This document shows, piece after piece, positions 35,281 through 43,346 of a DNA stretch of 64,000 bases. Both the position numbers and the translations under genes were made by a program. This DNA is from Porphyrobacter sp. AAP60 (GTDB taxonomy: Bacteria > Pseudomonadota > Alphaproteobacteria > Sphingomonadales > Sphingomonadaceae): contig NZ_LJHV01000002.1 of assembly GCF_001296025.1 (NCBI RefSeq), forward strand, positions 62,001-126,000, given 5' to 3'. The notes beneath the pieces are model-generated. The model ran no database searches, was not told the origin of the DNA, and saw only the letters and a program-made list of their open reading frames with translations. Within the stretch, counting starts at the first letter, position 1. Every line of letters begins with the position of its first letter.

Positions 35281-35408
35281 CCCCTGAGGAAGAGCTTGAA
35301 TTCAAGCGCCGCCGCAAGGCCCGCAACTGGGTGGTAGCCGGCACGCTGATCTTCTTCGTGGTGCTGTTCTACGCCATCACCATCGTGCGCATCGGAGATC
35401 CCGGCTGA
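35277..35408 (+). CDS. coxF: CoxF-like small membrane protein of the oxidase operon
   Basis: A 43-residue ORF: charged head [17 protein letters not shown], one transmembrane helix ([19 protein letters not shown]), short tail VRIGDPG. Basic head plus single helix, and the place between ctaB and ctaG, match the small CoxF/CtaF-like proteins of alphaproteobacterial oxidase operons. It overlaps ctaB by 4 bases (ATGA) and ctaG as TGATG, so it is certainly translated with them. Below common ORF-length cut-offs and easily missed. Role unknown, presumably assembly or an accessory subunit. Confidence 0.85.
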   Translation: MTPEEELEFKRRRKARNWVVAGTLIFFVVLFYAITIVRIGDPG

Positions 35409-36007
35409 TGGCAACGCTGCCGCCCGTGACTGACGATACCGCCCGGCGCAATCTGCGCACCGGGCTGATCGCGCTTGCAGGGGCGCTGGCAATGCTGGGA
35501 CTAGGCTATGCCTCTGTCCCGCTTTATCGGCTGTTCTGTCAGGTCACCGGCTTTGGCGGCACCACCATGATTGCCAGCGAAGCGAAAGCCGCCACGGCTG
35601 CCGCCAGTGCCACCGGTCAGCGCATCTCGATCCGCTTCGATGCCTCGACCGCCAGCGATGTGCCGTGGGTGTTCCAGCCTTCGCAATCGACCGACACCGT
35701 GACCATCGGTGAACGCGACATTGCCACTTATGTCGCGAAAAATGTCGGTTCGAAGCCGATCACCGGCATGGCGACATTCAACGTCACGCCCGAACAGGCA
35801 GGCAAATATTTCAACAAGATCCAGTGCTTCTGCTTTACCGAGCAGACCTTGCAGCCGGGGCAGGAAGTGACCATGCCGGTGCTGTACTTCGTCGATCCGG
35901 CGATGCTGGATGATCCCAATATGCAGGGCGTCGAGCAAATCACGCTCAGTTACACTTTCCACCGCACGGCGGACCCGGTAACCCCGGCGGCCCCGCGCAC
36001 CAATTGA
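35408..36007 (+). CDS. ctaG: Cytochrome c oxidase assembly protein CtaG/Cox11
   Basis: A 199-residue copper chaperone that delivers copper to the CuB site of subunit I. One N-terminal transmembrane helix (GLIALAGALAMLGLGYASVPLY) leads to a periplasmic immunoglobulin-like domain with the copper-binding CFCFTEQ motif (FNKIQCFCFTEQTLQPGQE) and MPVLYFVDPAM. The start overlaps the coxF stop as TGATG. Followed by ctaE after 35 bases. Confidence 0.97.
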   Translation: MATLPPVTDDTARRNLRTGLIALAGALAMLGLGYASVPLYRLFCQVTGFGGTTMIASEAKAATAAASATGQRISIRFDASTASDVPWVFQPSQSTDTVTIGERDIATYVAKNVGSKPITGMATFNVTPEQAGKYFNKIQCFCFTEQTLQPGQEVTMPVLYFVDPAMLDDPNMQGVEQITLSYTFHRTADPVTPAAPRTN

Positions 36008-36042
36008 ACCTTTGACGCACAACCCAGGGACGGGAACGACCA

Positions 36043-36912
36043 ATGGCTGGCAAAGTAAACCACGATTACCACATTCTTGAGCCCGATATCTGGCCGCTGG
36101 TCGGTTCTATCTCGGCACTCACCTTCACCAGCGGGATGGTGCTCAGCTTCCACCCCGATCTGTTCGGCACTGCCGCCAGTTTCGTGATGTGGGCGGGCCT
36201 TGCAGGCCTGATCGCGACCTTCTTCATGTGGTTCAAGAACATCGTCGTCGAGGCCGAGCGCGGCGATCACACCCCCGTGGTGCAGTTGCACATGCGGTAC
36301 GGGATGATCCTGTTCATCGCGTCCGAAGTGATGTTCTTCGTCGGCTGGTTCTGGAGCTTCTTCGACTTCGCGCTGTTCCCGGCCGCGCTGCAATATGATG
36401 CGGATACCGGAACCACCAGCAACCTGCTCGGCGTTGTCGGATCTACCGCAGCCTTCATTCCCGAAGGCATGGACGTGCTCGATCCTTTCGCGTTGCCTTT
36501 GCTCAACACGCTGATCCTGCTGTGTTCGGGCACCACGGTCACCTGGGCACACCATTCGCTGATCCACGGTGATCGCGAAGGGCTCAAGCAGGGCCTGTGG
36601 GCTACGATCGCACTGGGTGCGCTGTTCAGCTGCATTCAGGCCTATGAATACGCGGTTGCGCCCTTTGGCTTTGGCGGAAACACCTATTCGAGCGCCTTCT
36701 ACATGGCGACCGGCTTCCACGGGTTCCACGTGCTTGTAGGCACCATCTTCCTGGCGGTCTGCCTGTATCGCGCTTACCTTGGCCACTTCACCCCGCGCCA
36801 GCACTTCGGTTTCGAAGCGGCTGCGTGGTACTGGCACTTCGTCGACGTGGTGTGGCTGTTCCTGTTTGTCGCCATCTACGTGTGGGGCGGCTGGGGCGCT
36901 GAATACCACTGA
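36043..36912 (+). CDS. ctaE: Cytochrome c oxidase subunit III
   Basis: A 289-residue, seven-helix oxidase subunit. HDYHILEPDIWPLVGS at the N-terminus, MRYGMILFIASEVMFFVGWFW with the helix III Glu, TVTWAHHSLIHGDR, FHGFHVLVGTIFLAV and the C-terminal WYWHFVDVVWLFLF are classic signatures. It supports proton uptake and lipid binding in the aa3 oxidase. Its stop overlaps the DUF983 start as TGATG. Confidence 0.98.
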   Translation: MAGKVNHDYHILEPDIWPLVGSISALTFTSGMVLSFHPDLFGTAASFVMWAGLAGLIATFFMWFKNIVVEAERGDHTPVVQLHMRYGMILFIASEVMFFVGWFWSFFDFALFPAALQYDADTGTTSNLLGVVGSTAAFIPEGMDVLDPFALPLLNTLILLCSGTTVTWAHHSLIHGDREGLKQGLWATIALGALFSCIQAYEYAVAPFGFGGNTYSSAFYMATGFHGFHVLVGTIFLAVCLYRAYLGHFTPRQHFGFEAAAWYWHFVDVVWLFLFVAIYVWGGWGAEYH

Positions 36913-37283
36913 TGTTGCCGGACGATAGTCCGACGGAAAACAAGGGGCAGCCGGGATTGGTCCCGGCTGCCCTTTCCGGTTTGTGTCCCTGCTGCCGCGG
37001 CAAGACGCTGTTTGCCGCGCCTGCTGCGCTGGCGAATGAATGCGTGGCCTGCGGGCTGGATATCCGCTCGCTGGAGCGCGGCGGGCGGTTTGTCGGCGTG
37101 GTGACGATGCTGCTGGCGCTGGCGCTGATCATAGCGGCGCTGGGCGTGGATGAATGGCTGCGGCCGCCGCTGTGGCTGTCGTTTGCGTTCTGGGCGCCGG
37201 TGACGGTGGTCGGGGTGATCTTTGCCCTGCGGTTCTACAAGACCATGTGGGTCTATCATCAATACGAAGAGAGCCAGCCATGA
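36912..37283 (+). CDS. DUF983 family protein
   Basis: A 123-residue protein with an N-terminal zinc-ribbon-like pair, CPCCRGKTLF and CVACGLDI, then two transmembrane helices (VGVVTMLLALALIIAAL and WLSFAFWAPVTVVGVIF). DUF983 proteins sit between coxC and surf1 in many alphaproteobacteria; their role in oxidase biogenesis is inferred from position only. Overlaps ctaE by one base and surf1 by 4, so it is translated as part of the operon. Confidence 0.93.
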   Translation: MLPDDSPTENKGQPGLVPAALSGLCPCCRGKTLFAAPAALANECVACGLDIRSLERGGRFVGVVTMLLALALIIAALGVDEWLRPPLWLSFAFWAPVTVVGVIFALRFYKTMWVYHQYEESQP

Positions 37284-37879
37284 CTCGCCGTGTGCCAATA
37301 TTTGCGACCATTATCGTGCTGGCGGCAGTGGCCACCATGATCGCGCTGGGCGTGTGGCAGCTTGGGCGCATGGCCGAGAAAGAGGCGCTGATCGCGCAGT
37401 ATGGCGCGGCGATCAGCAATGCAGACCCCGTGGCATTTCCTCTGACCGGTTCGAAGACCGAGATCGATTCAGCGCTCTATCGTCGCAGCGCGGTCAACTG
37501 CCTGTTCACTGTGGGTGATTGGCGGTCGATTTCAGGTCGCAGCCAGAATGGGCGCAGCGGCTTTGTCCACATCATCGGCTGCGGGACGACCACTGCAAGC
37601 ACCGAGACTGACGAGGTGGCCTTTGTGCAGGCCGGTTGGTCACGCGATGCGGTGCCTCCGCAATGGAATGGCGGCAGCGTCAGCGGGTGGATTGTGCCTA
37701 ACAGGGAAGGTGATGTCCGTCTGGTCGCCGATCCGCCTGTGGGCGGTCTTGAGGCAAATGCCGCCCCCGATCCCGCCGACCTGCCCAACAATCACCTCGC
37801 CTATGCCGGGCAGTGGTTCTTCTTCGCGCTGACCGCGCTCATAATCTACGTGCTGGCAATCCGCCGCCGCGCCCGCTAA
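37280..37879 (+). CDS. SURF1 family oxidase assembly protein
   Basis: A 199-residue SURF1/Shy1-like protein that aids haem a insertion into subunit I. Two membrane helices flank a periplasmic domain: FATIIVLAAVATMIALGVWQLGR (with the conserved GxWQLxR) and YAGQWFFFALTALIIYVLAI (with the YAxQWF signature). The ATG at 37280 overlaps the DUF983 stop as ATGA; the long upstream ORF in the same frame is a shadow. It is shorter than many SURF1 proteins because the periplasmic loop is compact. Followed by thrC after 11 bases. Confidence 0.93.
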   Translation: MTRRVPIFATIIVLAAVATMIALGVWQLGRMAEKEALIAQYGAAISNADPVAFPLTGSKTEIDSALYRRSAVNCLFTVGDWRSISGRSQNGRSGFVHIIGCGTTTASTETDEVAFVQAGWSRDAVPPQWNGGSVSGWIVPNREGDVRLVADPPVGGLEANAAPDPADLPNNHLAYAGQWFFFALTALIIYVLAIRRRAR

Positions 37880-37890
37880 CCGCCGCTCCC

Positions 37891-39300
37891 ATGCAATACG
37901 TCTCGACACGCGGCAGCGCACCGGCGCTCGATTTCGAAGGGGTCACGCTCGCAGGGCTGGCCAGTGATGGTGGCCTCTACCTGCCTTCCGAATGGCCGCG
38001 CTTCACGGAAAGCCAGATCCGCGACATGCGCGGGCTGGCCTATCCCGATCTTGCTGTGCGGATCATGGCGCCCTTTGTCGCAGGCAGCCTGACCGAGGAT
38101 GAACTGCTCGGCCTGTGCCATACGGTCTATGGCGATTTCGGCCACGCCGCCGTTGCCCCGCTGGTGCAGCTCGATCAGCAGCACTGGCTGCTCGAACTGT
38201 TCCACGGCCCCACGCTGGCGTTCAAGGACGTGGCGCTGCAACTGCTTGGCCGCCTGTTCGAGACTTTCCTCGAACGCCGGGGTGAACGCCTGACCATCGT
38301 CGGCGCCACCAGCGGCGATACGGGCTCTGCGGCAATTCAGGCGGTCGCCGGGCTTGAGCGTGTGGAAATCTTCATGCTCCACCCCAAGGGGCGGGTCAGC
38401 GATGTGCAACGCCGCCAGATGACCACGGTGCGTGCTCCCAATGTCCACAACCTCGCCATCGAAGGCAGCTTCGATGATGCGCAGGCCCATGTGAAGCGCA
38501 TGTTCAACGATGGCGATGTGACCGGCACGCTCAACCTCGGCGCGGTCAATTCGATCAACTGGGCGCGGCTGATGGCGCAGGTGGTCTATTACTTCGCATC
38601 CGCCCTGCAACTCGGCGCGCCTGACCGGACGGTGGCCTATAGCGTGCCGACCGGCAATTTCGGTGACGTGTTCGCAGGCTATGTTGCGGCGAAGATGGGC
38701 CTGCCTATCGAACGCCTGATCGTTGCCACCAACATCAACGATATTCTCCACCGCGCCTTGTCCAGGGGCGATTATTCAGCGGGCGGGGTTACGGCCACGA
38801 TCACGCCGTCGATGGACATTCAGGTGTCCTCAAATTTCGAGCGCCTGCTGTTCGATGCGGGCGGGCGCGACGGCGTTGCGATGGCGCAGCAGATGCGCGC
38901 TTTCGAAGCGACCAAAACCATGGCGCTCACCAACGCGCAGGCGCAAGGCGCATCCGCTCTGTTCACCAGCGCCCGCGCCGATCAGACCGAAACCGCCCGC
39001 GCCCTGCAATGGGCTTACCGCAATGCGGGACAGGTGATCGACCCGCACACCGGCGTCGGCCTGCACGGCGCGCAAGCCGTTGCCGCCAGCCTGCCCGCGG
39101 GTGTGCCCATCGTCACGCTCGCCACGGCACACCCTGCCAAGTTCCCCGACGCGGTAGAGCGCGCCATCGGCATGCGTCCCGCGCTGCCTGCACGCGTAGG
39201 CGACCTGTTCGGACGAGAGGAGAGCTTCATCGAACTGGCGGGCGATTATGCCACCACCCGCGATCATGTGCTGGAGCACGCGGCCGGATCGAAAGCGTAG
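37891..39300 (+). CDS. thrC: Threonine synthase
   Basis: A 469-residue PLP enzyme converting O-phosphohomoserine to threonine. MQYVSTRGSAPALDF opens the protein, ELFHGPTLAFKDVALQ contains the PLP-binding Lys, VGATSGDTGSAAI the phosphate-binding loop, and VPTGNFGDVFAGYVA a further conserved block. It is the longer, proteobacterial/fungal type. ATG at 37891 is just after surf1, whose end is separate from the longer ORF start at 37813. Likely co-transcribed with the oxidase operon in part. Confidence 0.97.
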   Translation: MQYVSTRGSAPALDFEGVTLAGLASDGGLYLPSEWPRFTESQIRDMRGLAYPDLAVRIMAPFVAGSLTEDELLGLCHTVYGDFGHAAVAPLVQLDQQHWLLELFHGPTLAFKDVALQLLGRLFETFLERRGERLTIVGATSGDTGSAAIQAVAGLERVEIFMLHPKGRVSDVQRRQMTTVRAPNVHNLAIEGSFDDAQAHVKRMFNDGDVTGTLNLGAVNSINWARLMAQVVYYFASALQLGAPDRTVAYSVPTGNFGDVFAGYVAAKMGLPIERLIVATNINDILHRALSRGDYSAGGVTATITPSMDIQVSSNFERLLFDAGGRDGVAMAQQMRAFEATKTMALTNAQAQGASALFTSARADQTETARALQWAYRNAGQVIDPHTGVGLHGAQAVAASLPAGVPIVTLATAHPAKFPDAVERAIGMRPALPARVGDLFGREESFIELAGDYATTRDHVLEHAAGSKA

Positions 39301-40199
39301 TGGCTACCCTCGTCCAGCAACCGCTGGTGATGGAATGCACCGGTTGGGACTCCTACCGCCTGCTCGATAGCGGGGCAGGGCGAAAGTGGGAGGCATTTGG
39401 CCCCCACACCTTCATCCGGCCCGAACCGCAGGCCATGTGGCAACCACGCATGGAGGAATGGCCCGCAGCGGGTGAATTCATCCCCGGATCGGACGAGGAT
39501 GGCGGCGGGCGCTGGCAGTTTTCGGGGCATTTCACTGAAAACCTGCCCGATGAAGGCTGGCCGCTGGCGTGGGACGATGTCCGCTTCACCGCCAAGCCCA
39601 CGCCATTCCGCCACCTGCAATTCTTCCCCGACATGGCCCCGGTGTGGGACTGGATGCGCGGGCAGATGGAGGGGATGACCGAGGCGGAGACTCTTAACCT
39701 GTTCGGCTACACCGGCCTTGGTAGCCTCGCCCTGTCGCGCCATGGCAAGGTTACCCATGTCGATGCCTCGAAGAAATCCGTGGCGCAGGCGCGTGAGAAC
39801 GCCGCGCTGTCCGCGATGGAAGACCGCCCGATCCGCTGGCTGGTGGACGATGCTGGCAAGTTTACCGCGCGCGAAGTGCGGCGGCACCGACGCTATGACG
39901 GGATCATCCTTGATCCGCCCAAGTTCGGACGCGGGCCGGATGGGGAGGTGTGGCGGCTGGAAGAACATCTGCCGGGCCTGATCGCCGATTGCGCCAAGCT
40001 GCTCGATAGCGACAGCCGCTTTATCTTCCTGACCGTCTATGCCGTCCGGATGAGCAGCCTTGCAATTGCCGGCCTGCTGCAAGAAGCGCTTGGCGCGCTG
40101 CCGGGGCAGATCGAACACGGGGATCTTGCAGTAAGGGAAGAGGGCGAGGGTGGCAGGTTGCTGCCGACCGCAATCTTCGCGCGCTGGAGCAATTCATGA
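39300..40199 (+). CDS. Class I SAM-dependent methyltransferase, RlmI-like
   Basis: About 299 residues. FIRPEPQAMW near the N-terminus, LNLFGYTGLGSLAL as SAM motif I, VTHVDASKKSVAQARENAAL as motif II and IILDPPKFGRGPDGE as the DPPKFG motif IV place it among RlmI/YccW-like rRNA cytosine methyltransferases, although it lacks their PUA domain. The start is either GTG at 39300, overlapping the thrC stop as TAGTG, or ATG at 39330; neither has a clear ribosome site. Its target RNA is unknown. It overlaps the next gene by 4 bases. Confidence 0.88.
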   Translation: MATLVQQPLVMECTGWDSYRLLDSGAGRKWEAFGPHTFIRPEPQAMWQPRMEEWPAAGEFIPGSDEDGGGRWQFSGHFTENLPDEGWPLAWDDVRFTAKPTPFRHLQFFPDMAPVWDWMRGQMEGMTEAETLNLFGYTGLGSLALSRHGKVTHVDASKKSVAQARENAALSAMEDRPIRWLVDDAGKFTAREVRRHRRYDGIILDPPKFGRGPDGEVWRLEEHLPGLIADCAKLLDSDSRFIFLTVYAVRMSSLAIAGLLQEALGALPGQIEHGDLAVREEGEGGRLLPTAIFARWSNS

Positions 40200-40690
40200 A
40201 GCTGGAAGTTAAGACAGACGCACAGATTGAAAGTTGGGCCCGGAAATATGAAGAGGCCGGGAAGACTGATCATCCCGACTACGCGCTCCTCGTCGTTGAG
40301 CGCACCAAACGTCGGCAAGAAAAGCAAAGACTGAATTTCACGAAGTCTCTTGAGCACCTCAAATCGTGCGCGATCGAAGGGCGCTTTACGTCTTATGGCG
40401 AACTCGCAAAAGCAAGTGATGTGGAGTGGAGCAAAGCTCGGCACCAGATGAACGGGCCGAGAGGGCATCTGGACACGCTGCTCGACGAGTGCCGGATGAC
40501 TGATTTGCCTCTTCTGACGGCCATTTGCGTCAATCAGGAAAATCTTCAATCAGGCAAACTGGGCGAAGATGCCCTTTCAGGTTTTGCAGATGGTGCTAGG
40601 CGCCTCGGCATAGCTGTCGGTGATTCCGATGAATTTCACTCGCGATGCGTCGCCGAATGCTTCGAATGGGGCAGAATGCAAACGAAATGA
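40196..40690 (+). CDS. Hypothetical protein, weakly ATL/MGMT-like, probably acquired
   Basis: A 164-residue protein whose base composition is visibly more AT-rich and less codon-biased than its neighbours. RFTSYGELAKASDVEW, RGHLDTLLDEC, LPLLTAICVNQEN and GFADGARRLG recall the winged-helix core of alkyltransferase-like proteins, but the PCHR active site is missing, so any link is tentative. The N-terminal third is charged and helical. It overlaps the methyltransferase stop and the folB start by 4 bases each (both ATGA), so it is embedded in the operon. No function assigned. Confidence 0.8.
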   Translation: MKLEVKTDAQIESWARKYEEAGKTDHPDYALLVVERTKRRQEKQRLNFTKSLEHLKSCAIEGRFTSYGELAKASDVEWSKARHQMNGPRGHLDTLLDECRMTDLPLLTAICVNQENLQSGKLGEDALSGFADGARRLGIAVGDSDEFHSRCVAECFEWGRMQTK

Positions 40691-41073
40691 CCGATACCCT
40701 CACCCTCGAAGTCAATGATTTCGTCGTCGATGTCCTCACCGGCATCTATTCCGAGGAAACCGGCCAGCCGCAGCCGCTGCGCATCTCGATCGCGGCGCGG
40801 TATAAAATCGCGGATCGTTATGAACCCGATACGCCGCTTGATGCGTCCAAGAACTACATGGACCTGAAATTCGCAGCCAGCGGCGGCCTGCCGCAAGGCG
40901 TGCATTTCAAGCTGATCGAGGCGGTGGCCGATCACATCTGCCAGACGCTGTTCGTGCAGGATGCGCGGGTGGAAGCGGTGACGGTAAAGATCGTCAAACT
41001 CGCGATTGCCGAAGCAGACGAGCAGATCGGCATCACGATGCACCGCGAACGTCCGGCTTCGCACGGAGCGTGA
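40687..41073 (+). CDS. folB: Dihydroneopterin aldolase family protein
   Basis: A 128-residue T-fold protein of the FolB family, expected to act on 7,8-dihydroneopterin in folate synthesis. LTLEVNDFVVDVLTGIYSEE carries the start of the domain (family: G-x-Y-x-x-E), followed by PQPLRISIAARY, the LIEAVADHICQTLF helix and VEAVTVKIVKLAI. The ATG at 40687 overlaps the preceding stop as ATGA; the ORF start at 40645 is rejected. Some FolB-like proteins have other pterin roles; the moa genes downstream also use pterins. Confidence 0.88.
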   Translation: MTDTLTLEVNDFVVDVLTGIYSEETGQPQPLRISIAARYKIADRYEPDTPLDASKNYMDLKFAASGGLPQGVHFKLIEAVADHICQTLFVQDARVEAVTVKIVKLAIAEADEQIGITMHRERPASHGA

Positions 41074-41077
41074 CAGC

Positions 41078-41440
41078 ATGATGCGGCGGTTGGAGGTCAA
41101 TTTTCTGCCCGATGCCGCACTGGATGCGGCGGCTGCGTTCATGGCGTTTCAGCTTCCCGCCGCCCGCGCCATTCTCGATCAGGCCGATTGCACCGCGCTC
41201 ACGATCATCCTGCCGCCCGCGCCCCACGATCACCGCGACTGGCGGCTGGCAATGGCGCGCGATCTGGCGCGCGAAGCCACGCCGAAGCGGGTCAATATCG
41301 TTGGCGGCACCGCTGGTGAGGCACTGACAGCCACGTTACGCTTTTTGTCAGATGCGCCGGGGGTGACAGGGCAGTATCTTGCGTGCCATGACGATACCCG
41401 TGCCACCGACCACGCCCCCGTTCGAGCCTCGCAAGCCTGA
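41078..41440 (+). CDS. Small Rossmann-like protein between folB and moaA
   Basis: A 120-residue protein. RLEVNFLPDAALDAAAAF, CTALTIILPPAPHDHRDW and PKRVNIVGGTAGEALTATLRFL suggest alternating beta strands and helices as in a truncated nucleotide-binding fold, but no glycine loop is intact. I recognise it only as an uncharacterised sphingomonad-type protein. ATGs at 41078 and 41081. Its end overlaps the annotated moaA start by 53 bases, which is unusually long and suggests the moaA start may lie further downstream. Function unknown. Confidence 0.7.
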   Translation: MMRRLEVNFLPDAALDAAAAFMAFQLPAARAILDQADCTALTIILPPAPHDHRDWRLAMARDLAREATPKRVNIVGGTAGEALTATLRFLSDAPGVTGQYLACHDDTRATDHAPVRASQA

Positions 41441-42467
41441 TCTGATCGTCCTGCGCGATCCGGCAGAGGCCCCGCCGCCGCTGGTGGACAGCTTCCAGCG
41501 CCGGATCACCTATCTGCGACTGTCAGTGACGGATCGCTGTGATCTGCGCTGTTCCTATTGCATGCCTGAACGCATGACCTTCCTGCCCAAGAAAGATGTG
41601 CTGACGCTGGAGGAGCTTTATGATCTCGCTACCGGCTTCATCGCGCGCGGCGTGACGAAAATCCGCATCACCGGCGGGGAACCGCTGGTACGGCGCGACA
41701 TCATCGATCTGTTCACCGCGCTGGGCCGCAGGCTGGGGCATGATCTGGCCGAACTGACGCTGACCACCAATGGCACGCAACTGGCCGAACATGCCGAGGC
41801 GCTGGCCAAGGCAGGCGTGCGGCGGGTGAATGTGTCGCTCGACACGCTCGACCGGGCAAAGTTCGCCGCGCTGACCCGGCGCGACATGTTGCCGCAGGTT
41901 CTGGAAGGGATCGCCGCGGCCAAGGCGGCGGAGCTCAAGGTGAAACTCAATGCCGTGGCGCTGAAGGGTGTGAACGAACACGAATTGCCCGATCTGATCG
42001 CATGGGGCCACGCGCAGGGCCACGATGTTACGCTGATCGAGGTCATGCCGCTGGGCGATGTCGAGGAAGAACGGCTGGATCAATACCTGCCGCTCGATAA
42101 CGTACAGCATGAGCTGGAGCGCCGCTGGACGCTCAAACCGCTGGCCTTTTCGACCGGTGGCCCGGCGCGCTATGTCGAGGTGGCGGAAACCGGCGGAAGG
42201 CTGGGCCTGATCACCCCGCACACCAACAATTTCTGCGCCAGCTGCAACCGGATGAGAGTGACAGCGACGGGGCAGCTGTATCCCTGCCTTGGCGGGGGCG
42301 AGCAGGTGGATCTGCGGGCAGCCTTGCGTTCGGACAATCCCGAGGCAAACCTGGCCGCCGCGCTGGACGAGGCGCTGCGGATCAAGCCGGAAAAGCACCA
42401 CTTCCGCATGGACGCACGCGGGGCCGATCCAGCGCTGACGCGGCACATGTCGATGACGGGGGGTTAG
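41388..42467 (+). CDS. moaA: GTP 3',8-cyclase MoaA
   Basis: A radical-SAM enzyme starting molybdenum cofactor synthesis by rearranging GTP. CDLRCSYCMP (Cx3Cx2C) binds the radical-SAM 4Fe-4S cluster, ITGGEPLVRRD is the GGE motif, and CASCNRMR with a downstream Cys binds the second cluster. The protein ends in the conserved Gly-Gly (SMTGG). With the ATG at 41388 it has 359 residues, including about 30 extra at the N-terminus and a 53-base overlap with the preceding gene; GTG at 41484 (VDSFQRRITYLRLS) is an alternative matching the family's usual start. Confidence 0.96.
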   Translation: MTIPVPPTTPPFEPRKPDLIVLRDPAEAPPPLVDSFQRRITYLRLSVTDRCDLRCSYCMPERMTFLPKKDVLTLEELYDLATGFIARGVTKIRITGGEPLVRRDIIDLFTALGRRLGHDLAELTLTTNGTQLAEHAEALAKAGVRRVNVSLDTLDRAKFAALTRRDMLPQVLEGIAAAKAAELKVKLNAVALKGVNEHELPDLIAWGHAQGHDVTLIEVMPLGDVEEERLDQYLPLDNVQHELERRWTLKPLAFSTGGPARYVEVAETGGRLGLITPHTNNFCASCNRMRVTATGQLYPCLGGGEQVDLRAALRSDNPEANLAAALDEALRIKPEKHHFRMDARGADPALTRHMSMTGG

Positions 42468-42477
42468 GGTGAAACCT

Positions 42478-42580
42478 CGTCATTGCGAGGAGCCGAAGGC
42501 GACGCGGCAATCCATGGATCGCCGTCGCACCTATGGGAATCGGTCGGTTTATGGATTGCTTCGCTTCGCTCGCAATGACG
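42478..42580. repeat. Palindromic dispersed repeat, copy 2
   Basis: An imperfect inverted repeat between moaA and moaD. The left arm begins CGTCATTGCGAG and runs to CAATCCATGG (42478-42517); the right arm (42551-42580) is ATGGATTGC, TTCGCTTCGCTCGCAATGACG. Arms match the copy at 4409-4503; the middle differs. It splits the moa genes, and the moaD ribosome site (AAGGA) begins at its right edge. Confidence 0.85.
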
Positions 42581-42593
42581 AAGGAATGTGCAG

Positions 42594-42833
42594 ATGATCA
42601 CGATTGTGCTGCTCGGCAAGCTGGCTGATCTTGGCGGCGCATCCACGTTGACGCTCGCCGCGCCGCTCGATTGGGAAGGGCTGAAAGCCGCGCTGCCGCC
42701 TGCAATGGCCGAGGCGTTGGACGATCCGCGCAACCGTGTCGCGCTGAACGGCGCTTTGCTGGCCGACAAGGCGGAATTACGGGCGAATGCAAGCGACGAA
42801 ATCGCGCTGCTGCCGCCGGTATCGGGGGGCTGA
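42594..42833 (+). CDS. moaD: Molybdopterin synthase small subunit MoaD
   Basis: A 79-residue ubiquitin-like sulfur carrier ending in PPVSGG, whose C-terminal Gly-Gly is thiocarboxylated and donates sulfur to precursor Z through MoaE. MITIVLLGKLADLGG at the start and RVALNGALLADKAEL are typical. The ATG at 42594 has AAGGA eight bases upstream; the upstream GTG at 42588 is less likely. The stop overlaps the moaE start as TGATG. Confidence 0.95.
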   Translation: MITIVLLGKLADLGGASTLTLAAPLDWEGLKAALPPAMAEALDDPRNRVALNGALLADKAELRANASDEIALLPPVSGG

Positions 42834-43291
42834 TGCGCGATATTCGCCTGCTGACGCAAATGTTCATTCCCGGCACGCTGATCGGCCCCTTCACGCAGGC
42901 CAATCCGGGGTTGGGGGGCGTGTGCACCTTCGTAGGCGAGGTGCGTCACGACGCCAAGGAACATGGGGGCGTAGAAGCGCTGGAACTCAGTCATTACGAA
43001 CCGCTGACCTTGCCGGGGATGCACGAACTGGCAGACCGGGCCTTCGACCGTTTCACGCTGATGGGCCTTTTGATGGTGCACCGCATCGGCGTGCTGCGTC
43101 CGGGTGAGCCGATTGTCTGCGTTTCAGCCGCCGCGCTGCACCGCCGCGACGCGATCGACGCGGTCGATTTTTGCATGGATCACCTGAAAAGCGCCGCCTG
43201 GTTCTGGAAGCGCGAGAAGCGCGCCGATGGCTGGCACTGGATCGAACCGCGCGCCGATGACACCCGCGATCTGGCGCGCTGGCAAAGCTGA
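42833..43291 (+). CDS. moaE: Molybdopterin synthase catalytic subunit MoaE
   Basis: A 152-residue catalytic subunit that, with MoaD, converts cyclic pyranopterin monophosphate to molybdopterin. VCTFVGEVRHDAKEHGGV, LELSHYEPLTLPGMHEL, MVHRIGVLRPGEPIVCVSAA and the C-terminal lysine-bearing FWKREKRADGWHWIEP match the family. The start overlaps moaD (TGATG), the standard arrangement. Its last codons run into a 15-bp tandem repeat. Confidence 0.96.
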   Translation: MRDIRLLTQMFIPGTLIGPFTQANPGLGGVCTFVGEVRHDAKEHGGVEALELSHYEPLTLPGMHELADRAFDRFTLMGLLMVHRIGVLRPGEPIVCVSAAALHRRDAIDAVDFCMDHLKSAAWFWKREKRADGWHWIEPRADDTRDLARWQS

Positions 43292-43346
43292 TCAGATCCG
43301 GGCTGATCAGATCCGGGCTGATCAGATCAGGGCTGATTTGATCCGC
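43287..43346 (+). repeat. 15-bp tandem repeat, four units
   Basis: GCTGATCAGATCCGG occurs at 43287-43301 and 43302-43316, then once with two changes (43317-43331) and once degenerate (GCTGATTTGATCCGC, 43332-43346). It starts in the last codons of moaE and ends inside the FNR-type box upstream of the next gene. Confidence 0.9.

Noticed and set aside
42478..42580. Repeat considered as an insertion-sequence remnant
   Set aside because: No transposase fragment or target duplication is visible; only the inverted arms are conserved with the other copy.
43287..43346. Tandem repeat considered as a CRISPR array
   Set aside because: Units are 15 bases and contiguous, with no spacers and no cas genes.
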